Shown: positions 1 through 8,684 of the stretch, in pieces
How the letters are laid out: each line of letters opens with the position of its first letter
Position numbering within the stretch: position 1 is the stretch's first letter
From: Boudabousia marimammalium
GTDB taxonomy: Bacteria > Actinomycetota > Actinomycetes > Actinomycetales > Actinomycetaceae
Assembly (NCBI RefSeq): GCF_001936115.1
Contig: NZ_MPDM01000005.1
Span: 1-64,000, forward strand
Direction: 5' to 3'
Length of the DNA stretch: 64,000 nucleotides
The notes under the pieces: generated by a model
Databases searched by the model: none
The model's input: the letters and a program-made list of their open reading frames with translations, nothing else
What the model was told of the DNA's origin: nothing
Translations under genes and position numbers: made by a program

Positions 1-9
1 GTGGTTGGG

Positions 10-537
10 TTAGTTGAATTTGTCTTTGTTTACCCAGTCATATAGCCACTGTAGGTTAATCAAAGGCCCATACTGCGCGTCAATCACCGGCTGAACAGTA
101 CGGTAAATCTCGCGTTTAACCTCTTCCACATCAACAGTTTCCGGATCTAGCTTTCCTAGTTCTTTGTCTCTAGCTCCGGAAAGACGAAAGTGCTCATCAA
201 AGCTATAAAACACAAGATTCTCACTGCCGTACTTGTATCGTTGGTTAGAAAAGTATGCAAGCCAAGGTGTTGTTTTTTTCTGATAGTTGTAGTTGTAGAT
301 TGCGTTTCCGCCGTCGAAGTCGTATTCGATTCCGTCTATGTCTGGTGTGTATATCCAAAATAGGTTCTCTGTTAGTTCCATGAGGACGGGTTCTATTCCG
401 GGTTTGTGTGGGGTGTGTTGGGCGTAGTAGACGGAGTAGGACTTGAGATTGAAGAATGTATGCCCTAATACAATAGCCCCGAAGACTGCTGTGGAGGCAA
501 GAACAGCAATAACTGCTAGCGTGATTCTCTTTAACAC
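10..537 (-). CDS. Small membrane-anchored or secreted paralog, copy 1 of 6
   Basis: I do not recognise this 175-residue protein. It starts at a GTG with a strong AAGGAGGA ribosome site just upstream. Residues 6-27 form one hydrophobic segment (signal peptide or uncleaved anchor), so the rest should lie outside the membrane. After it comes a conserved block (NLKSYSVYYAQHTPHKPG), a variable middle (about residues 88-130) and a near-invariant C-terminus ending WLYDWVNKDKFN. It is the last of six tandem paralogs downstream of the large secreted protein at 3543-6674. It is the most divergent copy: it has GIEPV, NLFWIYT and VEEVKRE where the other five have GTEPV, NLFWVNT and EELKRE. The array may continue left, because bases 1-9 match the usual inter-gene spacer. 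Confidence 0.8.
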   Translation of the reverse strand: MLKRITLAVIAVLASTAVFGAIVLGHTFFNLKSYSVYYAQHTPHKPGIEPVLMELTENLFWIYTPDIDGIEYDFDGGNAIYNYNYQKKTTPWLAYFSNQRYKYGSENLVFYSFDEHFRLSGARDKELGKLDPETVDVEEVKREIYRTVQPVIDAQYGPLINLQWLYDWVNKDKFN

Positions 538-616
538 GAGTATCCTCCTTAGCCTCAGGGTTGAGAACGTAAGTTCAGGGTTGGGAAGTTGATTCAGGGT
601 GGTTTGTGTGGTTGGG

Positions 617-1144
617 TTAGTTGAATTTGTCTTTGTTTACCCAATCATAGAGCCACTGTAGGTTAATCCAAGGCGCATACTGGGCGTCAATCACCGGCTG
701 AACAGTACGATAAATCTCGCGCTTAAGCTCTTCCACATCAACAGTGCTAAGGTCAACTACTTTGTCATTGCGATCCATTGCAAAGTTCAACTGAAAATTT
801 TTGTCGAAAGTATAAAATACATATTTGCTACTTAGATAGGCGTACTCGTTATATCGAAAAGACGTGAAGTACGGCGTGTCGGGTATGTTGTAGTTGTAGT
901 TGTAGATGGTGTTTCCACCGTCGAAGTCGTAGTCGATTCCGTCTATGTCTGGTGTGTTTACCCAAAATAGGTTGTCTGCTAGTTCCATGAGGACTGGTTC
1001 TGTTCCGGGTTTGTGTGGGGTGTGTTGGGCGTAGTAGACGGAGTACGACTTGAGATTGTCGAATGTGTACGCAAATGTTGCCACTGAAACCTGAAACGCG
1101 ACTATTAGCACCAGGATCAGTGTAAGCGTGATTTTCTTTAGCAT
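617..1144 (-). CDS. Small membrane-anchored or secreted paralog, copy 2 of 6
   Basis: 175 residues, ATG start behind GGAGGA. It has the second type of N-terminus seen in the array: the hydrophobic stretch at about residues 6-26 (TLILVLIVAFQVSVATFAY) differs completely from copies 1, 3 and 5 and is nearly identical to copy 4. The central block is unique to this copy (around PYFTSFRYNEYAYLSS). The C-terminal 45 residues match the other copies except for YAPWINLQ. Function unknown. Co-directional and closely spaced with copies 1 and 3, so presumably on one transcript. Confidence 0.8.
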   Translation of the reverse strand: MLKKITLTLILVLIVAFQVSVATFAYTFDNLKSYSVYYAQHTPHKPGTEPVLMELADNLFWVNTPDIDGIDYDFDGGNTIYNYNYNIPDTPYFTSFRYNEYAYLSSKYVFYTFDKNFQLNFAMDRNDKVVDLSTVDVEELKREIYRTVQPVIDAQYAPWINLQWLYDWVNKDKFN

Positions 1145-1206
1145 TAGTGTCCTCCTCGTAGCCTTAATGCCGAGGAGGTGTATCCAAGGCGTTTTGTGTG
1201 GGTGGG

Positions 1207-1731
1207 TTAGTTGAATTTGTCTTTGTTTACCCAGTCATATAGCCACTGTAGGTTAATCAAAGGCCCATACTGGGCGTCAATCACCGGCTGCACAGTACGA
1301 TAAATCTCACGCTTAAGCTCTTCCACATCAACAGTGCTAAGGTCGATTGTGCGCCCTCTGTTACCCGCGACGATTAGTTGAAAGTTTTTGTCGAAAAGAT
1401 ATGAAGTTGAATCGCCGCGCGCGTAGTAATATCTTTTCCCAGCCGTATTCGCAAAGACCGGTGTGGTGGTTTTCTTGTAGTTGCTGTTGTAGATTGCGTT
1501 TCCGCCGTCGTAGTCGTATTCGATTCCGTCTATGTCTGGTGTGTTTACCCAAAATAGATTCTGCGTCAGTTCCATGAGGACTGGTTCTGTTCCGGGTTTG
1601 TGTGGGGTGTGTTGGGCGTAGTAGACGGAGTAGGACTTGAGATTGAAGAATGTATGCCCTAATACAATAGCCCCGAAGACTGCTGTGGAGGCAAGAACAG
1701 CAATAACTGTCAGCGTGATTCTCTTTAACAT
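1207..1731 (-). CDS. Small membrane-anchored or secreted paralog, copy 3 of 6
   Basis: 174 residues, ATG behind AAAGGA. N-terminus of the first type (TVIAVLASTAVFGAIVLGH). The central block (around VFANTAGKRYYYARGD) is shared only with copy 5. The two proteins appear to differ at one residue (QYGPL here, QYAPL there) and the DNA by only a couple of bases, so this is a recent duplication or gene conversion. The short plus-strand ORF inside it is a shadow. No enzymatic motif is visible; function unknown. Confidence 0.8.
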   Translation of the reverse strand: MLKRITLTVIAVLASTAVFGAIVLGHTFFNLKSYSVYYAQHTPHKPGTEPVLMELTQNLFWVNTPDIDGIEYDYDGGNAIYNSNYKKTTTPVFANTAGKRYYYARGDSTSYLFDKNFQLIVAGNRGRTIDLSTVDVEELKREIYRTVQPVIDAQYGPLINLQWLYDWVNKDKFN

Positions 1732-1812
1732 GAGTATCCTTTCTTAGCCCCAGGGTTGAGAACGTAGGTCCAAGGTTGGGTTAGTTGATTCAGGGCGTTT
1801 TGTGTGGTTGGG

Positions 1813-2337
1813 TTAGTTGAATTTGTCTTTGTTTACCCAGTCATATAGCCACTGTAGGTTAATCAAAGGCCCATACTGCGCGTCAATCACCGGCTGAACA
1901 GTACGGTAAATCTCGCGTTTAAGCTCTTCTATATCAACAGTGTCAAGGTCTATTCTATCGGTTCTGTTACTCGCGGAGATTAGTTGAAAGTTTTTGTCGA
2001 AATGATAGGATGCAAAACCGCCATTACCGTAGGAATAGCTATTGTCATTAAAATATGCAAGGTATGGGGTTCCGGTTTTCTTGTAGTTGCTGTTGTAGAT
2101 TGCGTTTCCGCCGTCGTAGTCGTAGTCGATTCCGTCTATGTCTGGTGTGTTTACCCAAAATAGATTCTGCGTCAGTTCCATGAGGACTGGTTCTGTTCCG
2201 GGTTTGTGTGGGGTGTGTTGGGCGTAGTAGACGGAGTACGACTTGAGATTGTCGAATGTGTACGCAAATGTTGCCACTGAAACCTGAAACGCGACTATTA
2301 GCACCAGGATCAGTGTAAGCGTGATTTTCTTTAGCAT
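1813..2337 (-). CDS. Small membrane-anchored or secreted paralog, copy 4 of 6
   Basis: 174 residues, ATG behind GGAGGA. The N-terminus is the second type, shared with copy 2. The central block (around YLAYFNDNSYSYGNGG) and C-terminus are identical to copy 6, so the gene is a mosaic: the front half resembles one sibling and the rear half another. The rear halves of copies 4 and 6 are near-identical DNA, but their signal regions diverge abruptly at about 2255. This suggests recombination between array members. Function unknown. Confidence 0.8.
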   Translation of the reverse strand: MLKKITLTLILVLIVAFQVSVATFAYTFDNLKSYSVYYAQHTPHKPGTEPVLMELTQNLFWVNTPDIDGIDYDYDGGNAIYNSNYKKTGTPYLAYFNDNSYSYGNGGFASYHFDKNFQLISASNRTDRIDLDTVDIEELKREIYRTVQPVIDAQYGPLINLQWLYDWVNKDKFN

Positions 2338-2399
2338 TAGTGTCCTCCTCGTAGCTTTAAAGCCGAGGAGGTGTATCCAAGGCGTTTTGTGTGGGTGGG

Positions 2400-2924
2400 T
2401 TAGTTGAATTTGTCTTTGTTTACCCAGTCATATAGCCACTGTAGGTTAATCAAAGGCGCATACTGCGCGTCAATCACCGGCTGCACAGTACGATAAATCT
2501 CACGCTTAAGCTCTTCCACATCAACAGTGCTAAGGTCGATTGTGCGCCCTCTGTTACCCGCGACGATTAGTTGAAAGTTTTTGTCGAAAAGATATGAAGT
2601 TGAATCGCCGCGCGCGTAGTAATATCTTTTCCCAGCCGTATTCGCAAAGACCGGTGTGGTGGTTTTCTTGTAGTTGCTGTTGTAGATTGCGTTTCCGCCG
2701 TCGTAGTCGTATTCGATTCCGTCTATGTCTGGTGTGTTTACCCAAAATAGATTCTGCGTCAGTTCCATGAGGACTGGTTCTGTTCCGGGTTTGTGTGGGG
2801 TGTGTTGGGCGTAGTAGACGGAGTAGGACTTGAGATTGAAGAATGTATGCCCTAATACAATAGCCCCGAAGACTGCTGTGGAGGCAAGAACAGCAATAAC
2901 TGTCAGCGTGATTCTCTTTAACAT
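2400..2924 (-). CDS. Small membrane-anchored or secreted paralog, copy 5 of 6
   Basis: 174 residues, ATG behind AAAGGA. Near-identical to copy 3 in DNA and protein, including the spacer upstream of the start. The offset between the two copies is exactly 1193 bp, the same as between copies 4 and 6. Same architecture as its siblings: hydrophobic N-terminus, conserved SVYYAQHTPHKPG block, variable middle, conserved C-terminus. Function unknown. Confidence 0.8.
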   Translation of the reverse strand: MLKRITLTVIAVLASTAVFGAIVLGHTFFNLKSYSVYYAQHTPHKPGTEPVLMELTQNLFWVNTPDIDGIEYDYDGGNAIYNSNYKKTTTPVFANTAGKRYYYARGDSTSYLFDKNFQLIVAGNRGRTIDLSTVDVEELKREIYRTVQPVIDAQYAPLINLQWLYDWVNKDKFN

Positions 2925-3005
2925 GAGTATCCTTTCTTAGCCCCAGGGTTGAGAACGTAGGTCCAAGGTTGGGTTAGTTGATTCAGGGCGTTTTGTGTGG
3001 TTGGG

Positions 3006-3530
3006 TTAGTTGAATTTGTCTTTGTTTACCCAGTCATATAGCCACTGTAGGTTAATCAAAGGCCCATACTGCGCGTCAATCACCGGCTGAACAGTACGGT
3101 AAATCTCGCGTTTAAGCTCTTCTATATCAACAGTGTCAAGGTCTATTCTATCGGTTCTGTTACTCGCGGAGATTAGTTGAAAGTTTTTGTCGAAATGATA
3201 GGATGCAAAACCGCCATTACCGTAGGAATAGCTATTGTCATTAAAATATGCAAGGTATGGGGTTCCGGTTTTCTTGTAGTTGCTGTTGTAGATTGCGTTT
3301 CCGCCGTCGTAGTCGTATTCGATTCCGTCTATGTCTGGTGTGTTTACCCAAAATAGATTCTGCGTCAGTTCCATGAGGACTGGTTCTGTTCCGGGTTTGT
3401 GTGGGGTGTGTTGGGCGTAGTAGACGGAGTACGATTTGAGATTGTCGAATGTGTATCCGAATACCACAGCCCCAAAGACTATAGTTGAGGCGAGAACAGC
3501 AATAATTGCTAGCGTGATTTTCTTTAACAT
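3006..3530 (-). CDS. Small membrane-anchored or secreted paralog, copy 6 of 6 (first after the large gene)
   Basis: 174 residues, ATG start. This copy is closest to the upstream large gene: only 12 bp separate that gene's stop from this start, so the two are almost certainly co-transcribed. Its N-terminus is a hybrid: MLKKITLAIIAVLASTIVFG resembles the first type, while YTFDNLKSY belongs to the second type. The central block equals that of copy 4. If the array encodes immunity or accessory factors for the large protein, this would be the cognate copy and the other five would be expansions. That is inference from order only. Confidence 0.8.
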   Translation of the reverse strand: MLKKITLAIIAVLASTIVFGAVVFGYTFDNLKSYSVYYAQHTPHKPGTEPVLMELTQNLFWVNTPDIDGIEYDYDGGNAIYNSNYKKTGTPYLAYFNDNSYSYGNGGFASYHFDKNFQLISASNRTDRIDLDTVDIEELKREIYRTVQPVIDAQYGPLINLQWLYDWVNKDKFN

Positions 3531-3542
3531 AAGTATCCTTCC

Positions 3543-6500
3543 TTAGCCCCAAAGCCTCTTAATAAATCTACCAATTGGCTTTGCAATCTTGTTCTTCACA
3601 AAACGCGAGACGGGCTTAAATATTTTATTCTTTACAAAACGTCCTATGGGACGTATAACTTTACGGTATATGGGTTTAACAACCGGTCTAATTAGTTTTT
3701 TATAGACTGGCTTGATGATACGGCGATATACCGGTTTGATAACACGTCTATAGACTGGCTTCACAATCCGGTTACGGACGAACCTAGAAACTGGTCTTAT
3801 AATCTTCTTCCTGACATATTTTGCAACCGGTACGACACGCCTGATAATTGGCCGTACAATATTTTTGTGAACAAACTTGGCGACAGGCTTGATCACTTTT
3901 CGTACCACAGGTTTAAGTAGCTTATTTTCCGTAAAAGATAACACCGGTTTAATAACATGTTTATAAACTGGCTTAACTACATATTTATTAAGTGGCTGGA
4001 CTACTAGCTTATTAACGACATGCGCCACCGGTTTAATAACGTGATCATAAATAATGCCCCCAGCTTTCTTAGCGATAATAGCGCCAAGAACCAGTGAGTC
4101 TGCTACCAAATTAGCAACCGGCCCTAAAACCTTAGATCCGATAAACTCAAGTGGATCTTTGAAAAACGATATAAAACCAGCCCCTATCTTTTGTGCAACA
4201 CTCTTTATGTACTTACTAGGAGATTCCCGAAAAGCTTTCCATTGCTCTTTCAGTCTTCTATATGCGGTCAATGCCATCAGGCCTAGACCGCCAAGTGTGG
4301 CCGAAGCAAAGAAAACATTAAGAGCCTGCTGTTCTTCAACAGTTAGATACTGGCCAGCTTGAGCTTTAAGCACCTCAAGGTAAAGGCGCTCCCTTTCCAA
4401 ATCAAGGTTTTCGGTGTGGTAATACTTAATAATCGCCTCATCCAAACTCAAATCTTTATAGTCAGGATGATAATGAAAGATAATCGCATCTAGATCAGTT
4501 CGGCGGTCCTTATCATCAATTCGGGTGAGCAAGTCCCCAGTTAAAGAATTCTGTTGAAAAAAGTTATCCTGAGAGCCCATACCCAAAAGAACACTGGGAG
4601 ATAGTCCAGCAAGCCACTTTCCAGCCTCTTTAATCAAACCACTATCCTCAACAGACGCAAGCGTGGTAGCAAAATGAGGAAAATCAATCGCAGGAGGCTC
4701 TTCTCGGTGCGAATCTTTCAACTTATCAGAAATCTGACTATAGTTTCCGACATTAGGTTCATCCCCAAAATCGTTTACCAGTGATTGTAACTTATCGTTA
4801 CTGTAGACCGGGTAGGCGATTGCGTTAGCAATGGCATGGTTAATCTGATGCTTGTCATTGCCGTATTTTTCCCGCGCCTGCCTACCTACTTCTTTAACGT
4901 AGTCAAGAAATAGTTTCTTCTCATCTTTCGTCATCTTCGTATTTACCAAAAACGGATCATGAGGACTATTTGCAGGGGCGGGAGCCACAGCTTTGCCCGG
5001 TTTCGGGGCTGGTTTACTATTCGGCCTCGTGTCTTTAGGCTGTGAAATACCCGGTTTAACGTGCTTTGTTGAGGGCGGTTGAGGTTTCCGCGCGTGAGGT
5101 ATCTGCTTTTGGCGTCCGGTGTGACCAGTAGAAGGAACAGGGGTAAAGCCTGAAGCCGACTTTGGTGACGCTGGTGACTGCGGGGCTGGCAGTGGTCTCA
5201 CAGTCTTGGTGTAAACAAAACTGTACTCAGTATCTTGGGTAATCTTTCCTGCAAATTCGCTCGGAAGGTCATAACCTCCAATGGCTATAGGTCTATATGA
5301 GAGGTCTTTACCGTCAAGCACGGTGTAATTCTTATCTGTAGCCAGTTTGCGTCCGGCTTCATCAACGAAGTGAAACCGTACCGTGTGTAGAGGTGAGTAA
5401 ACAAAAGTTATCGTCGGATGGTTTAGGTCAGTGTTGTCCCTTTTAATATCTACTAGTTGATGTTTAGCAATCGTGAGAGAGCTAAAACTATAGCTTTTAT
5501 CTCTAAAACCCTGATAGTGTTCTTCCGGTTTGAGCTCATGTCCGCTAGTGTCTACGTATCGAACAGAGATATGCTGCTGCAACCTTGTTAAAAGCTTAGC
5601 TTGCAAACTAGAACCGAAAATATCGTATCGAACTGCTTTAGGGTAATGATAGGAGTTATTAACACGCTCAGGTGCGGGAGAGTAAAAAATATAGTTAAAC
5701 TTTGATGAAAAACTAGCCCCTAGATAGCCGCCACGGGGAAGATCCTTCGAGCCGTTAAGATTAACTGCACCTGTTGTTGTGTCATAGATGATGCCATCTT
5801 TTTTCACAAGATGGGAATCGCCGGGAATAACCTCGACAATATTAGCTAAGTCAGTTTCCACGCCCTGAGCTGAATCAATATCTGTAGAAATAAAACTGAC
5901 AATAACTGGCTGCTCAACCGCGGTTCCGTGTTTAACAATCTTGTACTGTAAACCAAGATTACTCGCATTGTTATACAGTACGGCAATAGAATTTCCTTTA
6001 GCTTCCGGAAAAAACTGCTCCCCAGTAAAGCTCAGCCCTTTAACTTTATTATTCGCGTACCCTGAATTTGCCGCCCAGTCCTCTTTGTCTGAGCCTGTCA
6101 CGGTCCAAATCAAATCAAGGTCGATTCCGGACTTAGTCGTGCCAACATGAGTAATTCTGCCTGAATCACCATTATTGATACTAAAAGCCTTTATTGATTT
6201 ACTTGGCACATCAAAAGGCAAAGTTGAAAAGTCAAAATCACCTAGCTCTTGTCCACGAATCAGCTCAACCTCGGTCTTATCTGACCAATGCAGCCCTTTC
6301 GGTGTTAAAAAATGGTCATCTGTAAGATTGTCACCAATCAAAGAAATCGTGATGTTCTTAAAATAGTCGACGCCCTGAGCGCCTTTATTAAAATCTCCAA
6401 GAACTACCGCTTCAAGAATAGCAGGAGTCTTATCAACCACACCGGTATCACTGTCTTTTTCAGGGGTTGAAACAGTTCCCGAATCTCCAACCGTGACATC

Positions 6501-6674
6501 ATCTTTTAGGCGTGAAAAAAGATCTGCCCTGCTGCGTTCCTGCATGCTCTTGAAACCGGCCCCTGACGGTCTCCCAGACAAATCCAGGGCCGCAGCAGAG
6601 CCTACGGGTATGCTCAATCCTGAAAGAAGAAAAATCAGCATGACCACCATGCGGGTAAACATATTTTTTCTCAA
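3543..6674 (-). CDS. Large secreted MucBP-repeat protein with basic K-P-V repeat tail
   Basis: 1043 residues; TTG start as given (an ATG four codons in, at 6662, is possible). Residues 1-30 form a signal peptide. Residues 90-360 look like a streptococcal/actinobacterial adhesin-type beta domain (GbpC-like, low confidence). Two MucBP-like repeats follow (about 361-426 and 426-488), each with a V(R/H)(Y/F)VD-type start. Then come a Pro/Ser-rich linker (about 490-570), a globular segment (about 575-780), a hydrophobic helix (about 780-803), and a 165-residue tail with about 16 copies of (K/R/Q)-P-(V/I/L) spaced 7-11 residues apart. There is no LPXTG signal. Low GC and rare-looking codons suggest acquisition by transfer. 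It heads an operon with six small paralogs. Adhesin or contact-delivered effector are both possible; function unproven. Confidence 0.85.
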   Translation of the reverse strand: MRKNMFTRMVVMLIFLLSGLSIPVGSAAALDLSGRPSGAGFKSMQERSRADLFSRLKDDVTVGDSGTVSTPEKDSDTGVVDKTPAILEAVVLGDFNKGAQGVDYFKNITISLIGDNLTDDHFLTPKGLHWSDKTEVELIRGQELGDFDFSTLPFDVPSKSIKAFSINNGDSGRITHVGTTKSGIDLDLIWTVTGSDKEDWAANSGYANNKVKGLSFTGEQFFPEAKGNSIAVLYNNASNLGLQYKIVKHGTAVEQPVIVSFISTDIDSAQGVETDLANIVEVIPGDSHLVKKDGIIYDTTTGAVNLNGSKDLPRGGYLGASFSSKFNYIFYSPAPERVNNSYHYPKAVRYDIFGSSLQAKLLTRLQQHISVRYVDTSGHELKPEEHYQGFRDKSYSFSSLTIAKHQLVDIKRDNTDLNHPTITFVYSPLHTVRFHFVDEAGRKLATDKNYTVLDGKDLSYRPIAIGGYDLPSEFAGKITQDTEYSFVYTKTVRPLPAPQSPASPKSASGFTPVPSTGHTGRQKQIPHARKPQPPSTKHVKPGISQPKDTRPNSKPAPKPGKAVAPAPANSPHDPFLVNTKMTKDEKKLFLDYVKEVGRQAREKYGNDKHQINHAIANAIAYPVYSNDKLQSLVNDFGDEPNVGNYSQISDKLKDSHREEPPAIDFPHFATTLASVEDSGLIKEAGKWLAGLSPSVLLGMGSQDNFFQQNSLTGDLLTRIDDKDRRTDLDAIIFHYHPDYKDLSLDEAIIKYYHTENLDLERERLYLEVLKAQAGQYLTVEEQQALNVFFASATLGGLGLMALTAYRRLKEQWKAFRESPSKYIKSVAQKIGAGFISFFKDPLEFIGSKVLGPVANLVADSLVLGAIIAKKAGGIIYDHVIKPVAHVVNKLVVQPLNKYVVKPVYKHVIKPVLSFTENKLLKPVVRKVIKPVAKFVHKNIVRPIIRRVVPVAKYVRKKIIRPVSRFVRNRIVKPVYRRVIKPVYRRIIKPVYKKLIRPVVKPIYRKVIRPIGRFVKNKIFKPVSRFVKNKIAKPIGRFIKRLWG

Positions 6675-6859
6675 AGCAACCCCAATTCCACACCCATCAC
6701 AAGTTAGTTAATAGACGCCACCCTACCCTAAAGAACACTCTCTTTTGGACTTTCTGAAAGAATGCAGCCCAAATATCCGATAATGTGACTAATCCAGCAG
6801 TCAAAATTAGGGACCATTAGCAAACCAGTTAGCTGCCCGGCACGGCAGATAAGCAAAAA

Positions 6860-6905
6860 GTTACCCCCTCGACCCGTATCAAGAAAAGAGGGCCGAGGGG
6901 GTAAC
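6860..6905 (-). terminator. Intrinsic terminator of ptsI
   Basis: A perfect 12-bp inverted repeat (GTTACCCCCTCG at 6860-6871 and its complement at 6894-6905). Read on the minus strand it follows ptsI and is trailed by a CTTTTTGC tract. It separates ptsI from the accessory island. The right arm contains the GCCGAGGG octamer that recurs in the window. Confidence 0.75.
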
Positions 6906-6956
6906 TGTCAATCAAATATCCGCAAGGAGTAAAGCCTTATCAGCTTGAAAGCCTAA

Positions 6957-8684
6957 TCAGGAAACACCCAGAATGGCTTTAGCAGTATTACGGGCCTGCT
7001 CCGCGTCGAAAGCGGAAACCACAGCGCGGGCGGCTGCCTGGCATTCTTCCAAAGTAACTTCCGCCAAAGCGGCACCCACAGCGGCAATCGCGCCCGAGGC
7101 CATGGACAGGCTATTCATGCCCATACCGACCAGCACGCAAGCCAGCAGCGGGTCAGCGGCGGCCTCGCCACAAACGCCGACCGGCTTATCAAAATGCTCA
7201 CCAGACTTCGCAACCTTCGCCATCAGCGCCAGCACAGCGGGCTGCCACGGGGTGGTGAAGCTGGCCAGCTCAGCGGAAAGCCGATCAGCGGCCATCACAT
7301 ACTGGGTGAGGTCGTTCGTGCCGATGGAAACGAAATCGACCTCCTCCATGAACTGGTCAATCAGCAGGGCAGTGGAGGGAACCTCCACCATGATGCCGGC
7401 CCGCAAGCCGCGCGCATGAATCTGCTGGGTGACCTCACGGGCCTCCGGCAGAGTCGAAATCATTGGACACATCACCCAGGCGTCAGCATTAGTAGCGTCA
7501 GCCGCCTGCTTGATAGCGTCCAACTGGTGCCCGAACAGGTACGGGTTAATCATCTGCGTGCGAATGCCGCGCACACCCAGTGACGGGTTCGGCTCATCCT
7601 TCAACGTGGCGAACGGTACCGGCTTATCAGAGCCAGAATCCAAAGTCCGCACCACAACCTTCTTACCCTCGAAAGCCGCTAGCACCTGACCGTATTCTTC
7701 CGCCTGCGTGTCAATGCTGGGTTCTTGCTGCGTGCCGAGGAAGCACAGCTCCGTCCGGAACAACCCGACCCCCTCAGCGGCAGTGGCGGCAGCCCGCTTC
7801 GCGGCCTCACCATCTTGCACATTCGCCAGCAACTGCACATGATGCCCGTCTTTAGTATGGGCGGGGCCAGTCCAAGCATCAATCTTTTCCCGCCGCTTCA
7901 AATCCGCAGCCACCAACTCTAGGGCGGCATTCTCATCAACATTCCAGCGCAGTGAGCCTTCACCACCATCAATCAACACCATGTCCCCCTCATCCAAGTT
8001 AGACATGGAACCGACCGCCACCACGCAAGGAATCCCCAACTGGCGGGCAATAATCGCGGTATGGCTGGTGGGGCCACCCAGTTCAGTCGCTAAAGCAACA
8101 AAAATCTTCGGATCCAAACCGGCGGTATCCACCGGAGCCAGATCGTCAGCCAACAAAATCACCGGCGAATCAGGGTTCGGCAAGCCCGGCTCTGGGCGGC
8201 CCTCCAGATGCGCACACACCCGGTCGCGAATATCGCGCAGGTCGGTGACACGCTCCGCCATCAAACCGCCCGCCTTCAAAAACAGGGCGACAAAATCCTC
8301 GGTCGCTTTAGCAGTCGCATTAACCGGGTACGCGCCACCCTTAATTAGACGAATCACAGATTTCCGCCAAGCCTTATCGCGGGCCAGCCCGGCAGTCATC
8401 GTGAGAACGTCGGCGGCTTCGCCCTCAGCCTTCTTGGCGCGCGCCAACAAGCCCTCGACGACGGCTTCGGAGGCAGCCTTGAACTGTTCCACGGCGGCCT
8501 CACGATCTGCAGCGGGCAACTCCGGGCCGGTCAAGCTGGGCGGTTCAGGCCGGCGCACCCAGGCGACCGGCGCGTAAGCCAAGCCTGCGACCACGCCCGT
8601 ACCGCGCATCAGCTGCTGCTTAGCCTTCTTCGGGCTAGTGAGGGCGTCGGTGGGGGACTGAACGCCACTGTTCATCTCTGTCAC
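6957..8684 (-). CDS. ptsI: PTS Enzyme I (phosphoenolpyruvate-protein phosphotransferase)
   Basis: 575 residues, the family's usual length. Transfers phosphate from PEP to HPr in the cytoplasm, the first step of PTS sugar uptake. The active-site histidine lies in GGPTSHTAIIARQ (His208). The C-terminal TIM-barrel carries VGLFRTELCFL, GIMVEVPSTALLI, IGTNDLTQY and the catalytic-Cys motif VGVCGEAAADP. The GTG start is chosen because AAGGAG sits at the right distance upstream (about 8691-8696); an ATG three codons later lacks this. Divergent from ptsH across about 210 bp, so the two general PTS components probably share a control region. Confidence 0.97.
   Translation of the reverse strand: MTEMNSGVQSPTDALTSPKKAKQQLMRGTGVVAGLAYAPVAWVRRPEPPSLTGPELPAADREAAVEQFKAASEAVVEGLLARAKKAEGEAADVLTMTAGLARDKAWRKSVIRLIKGGAYPVNATAKATEDFVALFLKAGGLMAERVTDLRDIRDRVCAHLEGRPEPGLPNPDSPVILLADDLAPVDTAGLDPKIFVALATELGGPTSHTAIIARQLGIPCVVAVGSMSNLDEGDMVLIDGGEGSLRWNVDENAALELVAADLKRREKIDAWTGPAHTKDGHHVQLLANVQDGEAAKRAAATAAEGVGLFRTELCFLGTQQEPSIDTQAEEYGQVLAAFEGKKVVVRTLDSGSDKPVPFATLKDEPNPSLGVRGIRTQMINPYLFGHQLDAIKQAADATNADAWVMCPMISTLPEAREVTQQIHARGLRAGIMVEVPSTALLIDQFMEEVDFVSIGTNDLTQYVMAADRLSAELASFTTPWQPAVLALMAKVAKSGEHFDKPVGVCGEAAADPLLACVLVGMGMNSLSMASGAIAAVGAALAEVTLEECQAAARAVVSAFDAEQARNTAKAILGVS

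Noticed and set aside
1347-1577. Plus-strand ORF (and its twin at 2540-2770) inside the paralog genes
   Set aside because: Shadow frame: it repeats only because the host genes are duplicated, has no ribosome site and an Arg/Cys-rich composition unlike a real protein.
10-3530. CRISPR array or phage tail-fibre variable cassette
   Set aside because: The repeats are about 0.6 kb protein-coding genes with their own starts and ribosome sites, not 20-40 bp repeats with spacers, and no recombinase or reverse transcriptase lies nearby.
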